A stretch of 64,000 bases of DNA from CBDDKZ01 sp965230415 (lineage in GTDB: Bacteria > Bacteroidota > Bacteroidia > Cytophagales > JAAEPT01): contig CBDDKZ010000005.1 in assembly GCA_965230415.1 (NCBI GenBank), positions 1,240,001 to 1,304,000 on the forward strand, given 5' to 3'. A model generated the notes under the pieces. The model was given only the letters and a program-made list of their open reading frames with translations. It was not told the DNA's origin and searched no databases. Position 1 is the first letter of the stretch, and each line of letters starts with the position of its first letter. Positions 48,029 through 56,900 of the stretch are shown one piece after another. Made by a program: the position numbers and the translations under genes.

Positions 48029-49459
48029 TTATTTTAAAGGCCCCAGAAATCTTGTTTTAGCTGTAGTAATACGATTGCCGTTTTCATCGTATACGCCGAT
48101 CACAATTTTGGTGGACAAACCTTCTAAACTGCTCTCGGGTAAATCTACGAAGAACACTTTTTCGATCATGCCCTGCCTTGGAACCTGCCAGTTACTATCC
48201 ACAATCACGATAGAGCCTTCCACTTTTTCAAGCTTAAGGGTCACATCCATTGCTTCTCTGGATTTATTCAATATAGTTGTTTTATAGAGGTTACGATAAT
48301 TACCAAGCTCTGTAGTTTGATAGGTTTGCCCTCTAGATCTCATTACCGTTGCCTGCAGGTCTGATCTGTTTACCATAAATATGGTGAGCACACCTAGTAA
48401 AATAAGTAACACGCAGGAGTAGGCCACTGTACGTGTCGTTATTCTAAAAGGCTTTTTCTCAGCGATGTGTTCTTCAGAATCGAACCTAATAAGACCGCGA
48501 GGTTTATTCACCAAATCCATAATATCATTACAGGCGTCGATACATGCGGTACAGTTAATACATTCTAATTGTGTACCGTTACGAATATCTATCCCCGTAG
48601 GACAAACATGTACACACTGCTTACAGTCAATACAATCGCCTTCTGTACGTTCTACCTTCTTACGTAACTTGCCTCTCGGTTCACCACGCTGATAATCATA
48701 GGCTACAACAATACTCTTTTTGTCCAATAAGACACCTTGCAAACGACCATACGGACAGGCTATTAAACATACCTGCTCACGAAACCAGGCAAATATCCAA
48801 TAAAATACCCCACTAAATATCAGCAGTGTGGTAAAGCCTCCCAGGTGTTTGCTCACGGGTTCGCTAATAATTTCAAATAAGGCATCTTTACCTATGATAT
48901 AGGCCAAAAAAGTATTACTTATAATAACGGCAATGGCAAAAAATATAGCGTGCTTAAGTCCTTTCTTTAGTGTTTTTTCGGCATTCCATGGCATTTTAGC
49001 CAGTTTCTTTTGTTTTGTATAATCTCCTTCAATCAGGTATTCTATTTTCCTGAAAACCATTTCCATAAACACTGTCTGGGGGCATACCCACCCACAAAAC
49101 AAACGCCCATAAATCACTGTAAACAAAACTATAAAAACGATTCCCGTAATAAATGCAATTACAACTATATAGAAATCCTGAGGCCAGAAATTAAGACTAA
49201 AAATTATGAAATGGCGATCTGGCACGTTAAACAACAACAAGGGGTCTCCTCCAATTTCAATAAACGGAGCACCAAAAAGAAAAGCCAGAAAGAAAACGGA
49301 TAATATACTACGCATAGTATGCAGTTTTCCTTTTGGCTTTTTAGGGTAAATCCATTTACGTTTACCCTCACTATCTACTGTGGAAATCGTCTGGCGAAAG
49401 CTGTCCTTGTCCGCTTGATTAGGTTGTAATAAACTATCTTTGTTCTCCTGTTCAGACAC
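48029..49459 (-). CDS. ccoG: CcoG (FixG/RdxA) ferredoxin-like cbb3 assembly protein
   Basis: A 476-residue inner-membrane protein with five hydrophobic segments, the first near residue 55. The membrane Cys motif CGWVCPQTVFMEMVFRKIEY lies near 125. Two 4Fe-4S clusters follow in CIDCKQCVHVCP and CINCTACIDACN (about 280-315). The C terminus is an Ig-like periplasmic domain (ALEVTLKLEKVEG type region to ETTAKTRFLGPLK). CcoG was shown in other bacteria to act in copper reduction for cbb3 oxidase assembly. It stands between ccoP (48-base gap) and ccoH. Confidence 0.95.
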   Translation of the reverse strand: MSEQENKDSLLQPNQADKDSFRQTISTVDSEGKRKWIYPKKPKGKLHTMRSILSVFFLAFLFGAPFIEIGGDPLLLFNVPDRHFIIFSLNFWPQDFYIVVIAFITGIVFIVLFTVIYGRLFCGWVCPQTVFMEMVFRKIEYLIEGDYTKQKKLAKMPWNAEKTLKKGLKHAIFFAIAVIISNTFLAYIIGKDALFEIISEPVSKHLGGFTTLLIFSGVFYWIFAWFREQVCLIACPYGRLQGVLLDKKSIVVAYDYQRGEPRGKLRKKVERTEGDCIDCKQCVHVCPTGIDIRNGTQLECINCTACIDACNDIMDLVNKPRGLIRFDSEEHIAEKKPFRITTRTVAYSCVLLILLGVLTIFMVNRSDLQATVMRSRGQTYQTTELGNYRNLYKTTILNKSREAMDVTLKLEKVEGSIVIVDSNWQVPRQGMIEKVFFVDLPESSLEGLSTKIVIGVYDENGNRITTAKTRFLGPLK

Positions 49460-49507
49460 GTCTTTCTCCTTTATATTATTTGTTAAACTACGACTTTCAC
49501 TTGAAGA

Positions 49508-50320
49508 CTATTTACAAACCTCTCCTTCTGCCTGTTTGGCATTTGCAGGATTTGTTCCTTTCATACTCAATATATACGATGAGATACTGTAAATTTCTTC
49601 ATTATTAAATGTTTTCGACCAACTTTGCATACCTGTTCCCTGTACTCCATACTTGATCGTTTTATAAATATCGTTTACATCACATCCATTTTTCCAGCTG
49701 TCATCCGTCAGGTTCGGCCCCACTTTACCTTCCAGAGCTGTTCCATGACATGTAGGGCATGTTGCTCCTTCAAATAAGGCTTTACCATTAGCCAAAACAC
49801 CTGCTTCACCGGAAGGGCCTTCGTATTCTATATCGACATCTTTGTACAACACGGCAGCTTCGGCTACTTCCATTTCATACTCTTCTAACTGTGTAGGGCC
49901 ATCAAGCACATGGTAATATATCAGGTACACTACCGCAAAGATTATAGTTAAATAGAACATGTACTTCCACCAGGGTGGTAAATCATTATCATATTCCTGA
50001 ATACCATCATAGTCGTGTCCGTCTATAATCACATCGGCATATTCACCTGTGAGTGCATCTTTTTTAAATATACCTGTAAATGCTGAAATCATTGAAGACG
50101 ATTTCCCTGTTTGTTTTTCCACCATCCGCTTTAAATCTGCAATTATTCCAATTAACAGAACCTGGAAAGCTATAATAAATGACAGAAAAATTATGGCCGG
50201 AGTGGATTCAAATAAACTCGTAGACCCTCCTGAGGCAGTCGTCGCCCCATCTTGCGCCCATGCACCTATTGACAAAAACAGGAGTGCAACGCTTATACTA
50301 TTTTTTAAGTTTAATCTCAT
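49508..50320 (-). CDS. ccoP: cbb3 cytochrome c oxidase subunit III (CcoP), mono-heme form
   Basis: A 270-residue membrane-bound c-type cytochrome. A signal-like segment (residues 1-22) is followed by a second hydrophobic segment (about 38-60) and a third (YMFYLTIIFAVVYLIYYHVL, about 115-135). This gives an N-terminal extension longer than in proteobacterial CcoP. Only one heme c site is present (CPTCH at about 188-192, axial Met in the GTGMQSW region), whereas classical CcoP has two. The start overlaps the ccoQ stop by four bases. It passes electrons from soluble cytochromes to CcoO/CcoN. Confidence 0.92.
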   Translation of the reverse strand: MRLNLKNSISVALLFLSIGAWAQDGATTASGGSTSLFESTPAIIFLSFIIAFQVLLIGIIADLKRMVEKQTGKSSSMISAFTGIFKKDALTGEYADVIIDGHDYDGIQEYDNDLPPWWKYMFYLTIIFAVVYLIYYHVLDGPTQLEEYEMEVAEAAVLYKDVDIEYEGPSGEAGVLANGKALFEGATCPTCHGTALEGKVGPNLTDDSWKNGCDVNDIYKTIKYGVQGTGMQSWSKTFNNEEIYSISSYILSMKGTNPANAKQAEGEVCK

Positions 50321-50523
50321 TGTTTTTGCTCGTTATAGTTTGGTAAAACAGTGTGTTCATCCCCGTCTTCGTCCAGGGGCATATTCTCCATGCTGGAAAT
50401 AAACTTTTTGTCAATTCGGAATATGTAAATGATCATAAACACAAAGAAACATATGAAGAATACAAGAGAAATTACAGGATAAAGCTCCACTCCCTCAATT
50501 GAACGTAATACATCTTTATACAT
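50317..50523 (-). CDS. ccoQ: cbb3 oxidase small subunit CcoQ
   Basis: A 68-residue single-span protein (ISLVFFICFFVFMIIYIFRI, about residues 18-37) with a basic FRIDKKF stretch after the helix and an acidic tail. Size, topology and position between ccoNO and ccoP identify it; sequence alone would not. It is thought to stabilise the oxidase. It overlaps ccoP by four bases. Confidence 0.88.
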   Translation of the reverse strand: MYKDVLRSIEGVELYPVISLVFFICFFVFMIIYIFRIDKKFISSMENMPLDEDGDEHTVLPNYNEQKQ

Positions 50524-50535
50524 GATTAATACTTT

Positions 50536-52653
50536 TTATTGTTCCGATTTTATATCTGTTCCCAAACGCTTTAAGTAAGCTATAAGGGCAATAATTTCCC
50601 TATCGGCCTTGGCATCCGGAATGTTATTCTCTTTTAACTTCGTGCTTATTGCCTCGGCTTGTTCTTGCAGATCACTCATAGCCTGTTTCTCATACCCTTC
50701 AGGGTAAGGAACACCTAAGGCTCTCATTGCTTTAATTTTATCTTCGAGCAGGCTATTGTCAAGTTCATCAACATGTAACCAGCCATATCGTGGCATGATA
50801 GAGCCCGGAGATGTATTCTCCGGATCTAACATGTGCAGGTAATGCCAACTCTCATCGGGTTGATTAATACCTTCACGCTGCAAATCTGGTCCGGTACGTT
50901 TTGAACCCCACAAAAACGGATGATCATACACAAACTCACCCGCTTTCGAGTACTCCCCATAACGCTCCGTTTCCGATCTAAAAGGGCGAATCATTTGCGA
51001 ATGACAGTTATTGCATCCTTCCCTGATGTACAGATCTCTTCCCTGTAGCTCCAATGGCGTATATGGTTTCACACTTGAAATAGTCGGAACGTTTGATTCT
51101 ACCAAAAATGTGGGCACCAGTTCCAGAAATGTTCCAATTAGTATAGCTACCAGTGAAAAGAGCAACATTTGGACTGGTCTACGCTCGATAGCACTGTGCC
51201 AGTGTTTGTCTTTGATCACCCCTTTTATTCGTTCTAATGCCGGTGCTTCAGCAGCTTCATTTGCTTCCAGTGATCCTGACTTGATAGTCTTTACCAAATT
51301 CACGACCATGACGATGGCACCCGTCAGATAAATGAGCCCACCCAAACCACGCATGGCATACATGGGTTTAAGGTTAAGTACGGTGTCCAGAAATTCATAT
51401 TTCAACTGTCCGGTAGGAGTAAACTCTTTCCACATAAGGCCTTGCTGAAAACCTGCCCAGTACATAGGTATGGCGTATAACAATATCCCCATTGTTCCTA
51501 ACCAAAAATGTACATTGGCCAATTTCAATGAGTATAATTTAGTTTTAAACAACTTAGGTATTAACCAGTACAAGACACCGAAAGTCAAAAACCCATTCCA
51601 TCCTAGTGCTCCTACATGCACGTGTCCAACGATCCAATCTGTAAAGTGGGCAATGGAGTTTACGTTTTTTAACGATAAGGTTGGTCCTTCAAATGTAGCC
51701 ATACCATAACAAGTAAGTGCTACTACCATAAATTTAAGAATCGGTTGCTCCCGTACCTGGTCCCATGCTCCTCTCAAGGTCAACAATCCATTAATCATCC
51801 CACCCCATGAAGGAGCTATGAGCATAATCGAAAATACAACACCTAAAGATTGCGCCCAGTCTGGTAATGATGTATATAAAAGGTGGTGCGGTCCTGCCCA
51901 TATATAAATAAATATGAGCGCCCAGAAGTGAATTATTGATAGACGATAAGAATATACCGGTCTTTGTGCTGCCTTTGGAATGAAATAATACATTAAACCT
52001 AAATAAGGTGTGGTTAAAAAGAAGGCCACTGCATTATGCCCGTACCACCACTGTACCAGGGCATCCTGCACTCCGGCGTACCATGAATAACTCTTCAAAA
52101 AGCTTATCGGCATCTCAAAAGAGTTTACTACGTGTAACACAGCTACGGTAATGAAAGTAGCTATATAGAACCATATTGCTACGTACAAATGACGTTCGCG
52201 ACGCATAATTATGGTCCCGAACATATTAATACCAAAGACCACCCATACCAGTGTAATAGCAATATCTATAGGCCATTCCAGTTCCGCATACTCTTTACTA
52301 GTGGTTATACCCATTAAAAGCGTTACCGCAGCGGCAACAATAATCCCCTGCCAGCCCCAAAAATGTATCTTACTCAGGCGGTCGCTAAACATTCTCGCTT
52401 TACATAAACGTTGCAATGAATAATAAACCCCGGTAAAAATCCCATTACCAATAAATGCAAAGATTACTGCATTAGTGTGTAAAGGTCTCGTTCTACCAAA
52501 AGTGGTAAATGGTAAATCGAAACTCAAATCGGGGATAAAGATTTGAAAAGCTACTAGTACTCCAACGAGCATGCCTACTATCCCCCATAAAATGGTAGCG
52601 TAGGCAAAGTTTCGCACTATCTTGTTGTCGTACTGAAATTGTTCTAAAGCCAT
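50536..52653 (-). CDS. ccoNO: cbb3 cytochrome c oxidase subunits I and II fused (CcoN-CcoO)
   Basis: A 705-residue protein from the ATG at 52653, chosen because it follows the ccoS stop by one base; the open frame to 52704 overlaps ccoS. Residues about 1-480 are CcoN with twelve hydrophobic segments and the heme/CuB histidine motifs (FGRTRPLHTNAVIFAFIGNG, WWYGHNAVAFFLT, AGPHHLLYTSLPDW, DWIVGHVHVGALGWNG). Residues about 510-705 are CcoO: one TM helix (LLFSLVAILIGTFLELVP), GRDLYIREGCNNCHSQMIRPF with heme c near 546-550, and the HPFLWGSKRTGPDLQRE block. The fusion is common in Bacteroidota. The enzyme reduces oxygen to water at low oxygen and pumps protons. Confidence 0.96.
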   Translation of the reverse strand: MALEQFQYDNKIVRNFAYATILWGIVGMLVGVLVAFQIFIPDLSFDLPFTTFGRTRPLHTNAVIFAFIGNGIFTGVYYSLQRLCKARMFSDRLSKIHFWGWQGIIVAAAVTLLMGITTSKEYAELEWPIDIAITLVWVVFGINMFGTIIMRRERHLYVAIWFYIATFITVAVLHVVNSFEMPISFLKSYSWYAGVQDALVQWWYGHNAVAFFLTTPYLGLMYYFIPKAAQRPVYSYRLSIIHFWALIFIYIWAGPHHLLYTSLPDWAQSLGVVFSIMLIAPSWGGMINGLLTLRGAWDQVREQPILKFMVVALTCYGMATFEGPTLSLKNVNSIAHFTDWIVGHVHVGALGWNGFLTFGVLYWLIPKLFKTKLYSLKLANVHFWLGTMGILLYAIPMYWAGFQQGLMWKEFTPTGQLKYEFLDTVLNLKPMYAMRGLGGLIYLTGAIVMVVNLVKTIKSGSLEANEAAEAPALERIKGVIKDKHWHSAIERRPVQMLLFSLVAILIGTFLELVPTFLVESNVPTISSVKPYTPLELQGRDLYIREGCNNCHSQMIRPFRSETERYGEYSKAGEFVYDHPFLWGSKRTGPDLQREGINQPDESWHYLHMLDPENTSPGSIMPRYGWLHVDELDNSLLEDKIKAMRALGVPYPEGYEKQAMSDLQEQAEAISTKLKENNIPDAKADREIIALIAYLKRLGTDIKSEQ

Positions 52654-52654
52654 G

Positions 52655-52831
52655 TTACGTGTTTTTTGTTTCCGTCTCGTTTTGTTCTGAAGGCTTATCA
52701 TCAAATAACATGCGAATAGATGGTGTATAATCGTCCTCGTACTGACCCGATTTTACAGCCCATACAAAAGCTATCAAAAAAATGACAGCAACTGTGATAC
52801 TTATTCCTATTAGCAGTATAATGACTTGCAT
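52655..52831 (-). CDS. ccoS: cbb3 oxidase maturation protein CcoS
   Basis: A 58-residue protein starting MQVIILLIGISITVAVIFLI, a single TM helix, followed by AFVWAVKSGQYEDDYTPSIR. The last block is the CcoS signature (W-x-V-x-S-G-Q-Y/F-D-D). CcoS is needed to insert heme and copper into the cbb3 oxidase. It is the first gene of the operon; its TAA ends one base before the ccoNO ATG. A minus-strand open frame in another phase (52701-52922) overlaps it and is spurious. Confidence 0.95.
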   Translation of the reverse strand: MQVIILLIGISITVAVIFLIAFVWAVKSGQYEDDYTPSIRMLFDDKPSEQNETETKNT

Positions 52832-53241
52832 TCTGACTTAATTTGAAACGTAAAAATAGAAGGCCAACACTAGAGGATGAATGAGGGAATTCAGTCAAAA
52901 TACTGACGTTTGTCAGCATCATTGAAGCAACCTTTTCGCCGATTTAATGAAGTAATTGATATCCCCACAGCGAATTAGCTTTTAAAAGTCAGAAAAAGAA
53001 CAACTATTCCCAGGCAACTTGATTTAGTACTGACTTTTTTCAATTGGTCTAACTAAAATCAAGTGTTTTCACCTCCTTTACACGCTCCTTTCTCACCTGA
53101 AAAACTCAAATCAGACCCAATTTATAATAATTAAACCAAAGGCAATGACGTCTAATATGCTCTTTTGTAATCATGGTTTTGGGTTTATCCGCCTGTTAAT
53201 TTTGATAATATTACTTTAACTTATACAGCTTTCTAGTTTAA
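52832..53241. other. non-coding region upstream of the cbb3 operon
   Basis: About 410 AT-rich bases between the ccoS start and the decayed plus-strand gene. It holds the cbb3 promoter and a palindrome at 52903-52916 (listed separately). On the minus strand TACGTTTC near 52854-52847 is close to the -7 element, but the matching -33 is not clear. No gene seen. Confidence 0.45.
52903..52916 (-). promoter_or_regulatory. candidate Crp/Fnr-type operator of the cbb3 operon
   Basis: CTGAC-GTTT-GTCAG is a perfect 5-4-5 palindrome about 72-85 bases before the ccoS start. The half-site/spacer layout (five bases, four-base gap) is that of Crp/Fnr-superfamily sites such as FNR boxes (TTGAT-N4-ATCAA), although the bases differ. 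An oxygen- or redox-responsive regulator at this operon would be expected. The regulator is unknown. Confidence 0.5.
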
Positions 53242-53921
53242 ATTGACGCCCCCCATGAAAACACTACACTACCCTACTTAGCACTCTTTACATTCTTCAC
53301 ACTTGCTTATTCTTCCTTTGCGCAACAAGAAAATCAACTATATGCAACCAACCTTTTCATTTTGGGTGGTGGAAAAACCAAAGCAGATGCCGATCGTTTT
53401 AAAAGCAAGTTCGAACAAGACGATGCATTAAAAAGCTGTATAAACGGAACTGTTACGATTTTATTCTCGGATAATATTAAAGGACTCAACTCCGGGTTTT
53501 ATATAGCAACAATAGGATGTGAGTGTGTTAATTTTAAAACCCGGATAATGCTTCAACTGGTCCGCCAATACCAGTCACAAATTTATATCCGTAAAATTAC
53601 TTTCATGAACAAACATGTTATTATGAAAGTGCTATTATTGAAATAGAGTTGAGATTATATGAAGGGCATGGTTATTCCTTAAAATATCCCATGCCCAAAT
53701 TCACTTTTAACCAGGTATTGGATTATGTGTTTTTTCACAGGCATGGCCTACACGTACTTTTGAATTACAACAACAATGAGGAGTTAAAAAAAGACGAACA
53801 CGACTATACCCTTATTATGGAGTTCGAAAAGAACAACATCAAAATTGCAGGTGACCATAATTATGAGCACCTATATATTGAAGATGGGTATATTATCTAT
53901 GAAGAAGGCAGCGGGGCTTAA
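53242..53921 (+). pseudogene. decayed gene for a small secreted protein
   Basis: A frame carrying a signal peptide (ALFTFFTLAYSSFAQQENQ) begins near 53260 but has no usable start. The nearby ATG at 53255 is one phase off and reaches a stop after eight codons. Only an ATT at 53242 is in frame. The frame continues to 53646 (ADADRFKSKFEQDDALKSC). From about 53595 the coding sense moves to another phase: NYFHEQTCYYESAIIEIELR, then LYEGHGYSLKYPMPKFTF, to the stop at 53921. One indel near the start and one near 53590 are therefore inferred. The intact product would have been about 220 residues; function unknown. Confidence 0.65.
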
Positions 53922-53923
53922 AA

Positions 53924-53953
53924 AAAAGAATCATGTGCCTTCACGATTCTTTT
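53924..53953. terminator. bidirectional terminator hairpin
   Basis: AAAAGAATC (53924-53932) pairs with GATTCTTTT (53945-53953). An A run before it and T residues after it could end transcription on both strands, between the decayed plus-strand gene and the convergent SprB-repeat gene. Confidence 0.65.
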
Positions 53954-53984
53954 CACTTAATAATACGCTAGTAATTTTGATGAT

Positions 53985-56900
53985 TTAATCGCTACTTCCT
54001 AACAGGTTCACCCTACGTGTATACAAACCATTATCTGTATGTATCAGTAGAATATATGTGCCAGCAGGTTTGTTCAATGATTCTACTTTAACGGTGTTAC
54101 CAGAATATTGTAATTCCAACAATTCCATGACGCCGATGTCATTAATTAATTCCACCCCAATAATCTCATGCTCATTGCTCAGTTGTATGAATAGCTGATC
54201 TGAAACCGGATTTGGATAAATATCCATTTCGGCATGTCCGGCCACGTCTGAATTACCGGATATTACGGTCACCACGATTTTAACTGTATCTGAAGAACCA
54301 CAAGACTCACTTCCTACAGACCATACCAACAGGTACTCACCGATATCAAAACCCGATACTTCTGTATGTGGATCGTTTATGTCATGGATAGTAAGTGTTT
54401 CTCCTGCGAGTTGTGTCCACGTCCCCTGTCCGGCAGAAGGCTCACTGGCCTCCATAAATGTTGAATCTCTGTATTCAAATAGCTGATCCGATCCGGCATG
54501 TGCCACTTGTGCACCTGGCTCTTCAAGAAGCACACTTTGATTGACTACACCACAATTGTTGGCATCGTTCACTTCAACTACGTAAATACCTTCAGACAAA
54601 CCAGTATTAACAGCTGTTGTAACACCATTTGACCAACTGTAAGTATAAGGTGCTGTTCCGCCGTTCGCACTAACACTAAGTGCTCCATCATTACTATTAT
54701 AGCAAGAAATTTCCTGATCGACACTTAAATCTATATGAAGGGCCTCCGGTTGCATTACCTGTACACTTGTACTTTGACCAACACAACCATTTGCATCAAC
54801 TACGGTTGTTGAGTAGTTTCCAATGTTCAAAGCGGAAACCTGAGCCGTTGATGCTCCATTATTCCATAGGTAAGAAAATGGGGCTTGCCCGTTTACAAGC
54901 GAAACTGTCACTATGCCATCGTTTCCATTAAAACACGATACATGCTGTATGACCTCCGCCGTTGCCTGGATGGCTTCGGGCTGATTAATCTGACCGATCA
55001 CAACTGTCGGTGTCGCACATCCTGAAGCATCGCTTATTTCTACTGTTACTTCTCCGGCCGGCAAATTGGAAGCAAATGGACTCGTACCTCCGTTACTCCA
55101 TAAATAAGTATATGGAGCCTGTCCACCACTTACATTTACAGAAGCCAATCCATCGCTGCCTCCATTACACGTTACATGATTAAATACTGCTATTGACGCA
55201 TTGAGCAGGTTGGGTGATGTGAGTACTATGGTTTCACTGGTCGCACTGCAATTATGAGCGTCTGTGACGACCACATTGTATGACCCGGCATCCAAATCCG
55301 ATATTTGAGACCCCGTGGCGTTGTTATTCCATAGATAAGAGTATGGTGAGCTTCCTCCGCTCACATTAACACCAATTATACCTTTATCAGCTGAACAGGC
55401 AATGGTTTGAATTATTTCTTCCTCTATTGTTATCATTGATGGTTCGCTAAGTGTAGTGGCCATGACAGGAGAAGGGCATCCATTTGCATCTGTTACTACC
55501 AGACTGTAATTCCCGGCCTCCAGACCAGAAATTGATGCCGTGCTTTCACCATTGCTCCACACATAATTGTAAGGTGTTGAACCTCCTGAAATAGATGACG
55601 TAAGACTTCCATTTGCATCGCCATTGCACAAAATGGCCTGGTCCACCTGTATTGTTCCGGTTATTGCCGAGGGTTCGGTCAATGAAACAGTATTGGAAAG
55701 GCTGCTGCAATTATTAGCGTCATTTACACTAAAGTTGTACGAACCGGCACCTAAACCACTAATTTGAACTCCATTGGCACCTGTGGACCAGGTGATTTGA
55801 TAAGGGCTCGTTCCTCCTGATACCTCAGCCTGTAAAACCCCATTATTAGATCCTGCACAAGTGATAGCCGACACTTCATTCACCACAGCAGAAATAGCAC
55901 CGGGTTCTGTTATAGATTCCGTCGCTGACAACTGTGCACAGCCATTGGCATCGACCACCACCACATTATAGTTTCCGGCACCAGCATTGCTGATTGAAGA
56001 TGTGGTCGCTCCGTTGCTCCATGTATAACTGTAAGGCGAAGTACCTCCGCTGGCTTCGACGTGAAGTGCCGCATCTGACAAACCGGCACATGAGATCTGG
56101 TTATCAATTATTAGTGAAACTGCTATTGCTGCCGGAGCTGTTACTTCCACCTGATTTGATGTAGTCGAACAATTATTGGCATCGGTAACCTGAACAGAAT
56201 AAATACCTGCCGAAGCACCACTTAAAGATGAGGTAGTCGCGCCATTACTCCATAGGTAGGTGAACGGTGCCTGTCCGCCATTAATTGAAACACTTAGAGT
56301 ACCATCTGTTCCCGCAGCACATGAAACATGATTATCAACCTGAGCAGTAGCCGATAATAAGCCAGATGAAGTCAAATTGGTGCTAGCCTGATTTGACACA
56401 CAAGCATTTGCATCTGTAACCGTAAGTGTATAATTTCCTTGTACCAATCCTGTAATTGACGACGTTGTGGCCCCGTTACTCCATAAATAAGTATAAGGAG
56501 TTGCCCCACCAGACACCGTCGCACTCAGTGCACCATCATTTCCGACACAACTTATTTCATTGTCTGTAGTTATCGATGCTGTTACACTTGCTCCGTCGTT
56601 TAGAACCTGCTGTTCCATTGCGCTATGGCATCCATCGGCATCGGTAACCTGTACACCATATGTCGCCGCTGCCAAAGCAGTTATTGATTGTGTGGTCCCA
56701 CCATTACTCCACAAATAAGTGTAGGGACTCGTTCCTCCTCCTGCTGTGACACTCAGCGCACCATCGTTTCTGCCGGCACAACTTATTTCATTATCTATGT
56801 TTATTGATGCTGTTACACTTGCTCCATCGTTTAGAACCTGTTGTTCCATTGCGCTATGGCATCCACCGGCATCGGTAACCTGTACACCATATGTCGCCGC

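Noticed and set aside
52701..52922. 73-codon minus-strand frame before ccoN
   Set aside because: It overlaps ccoS in another phase. CcoS has a clear family signature and perfect spacing to ccoNO, and this frame has none.
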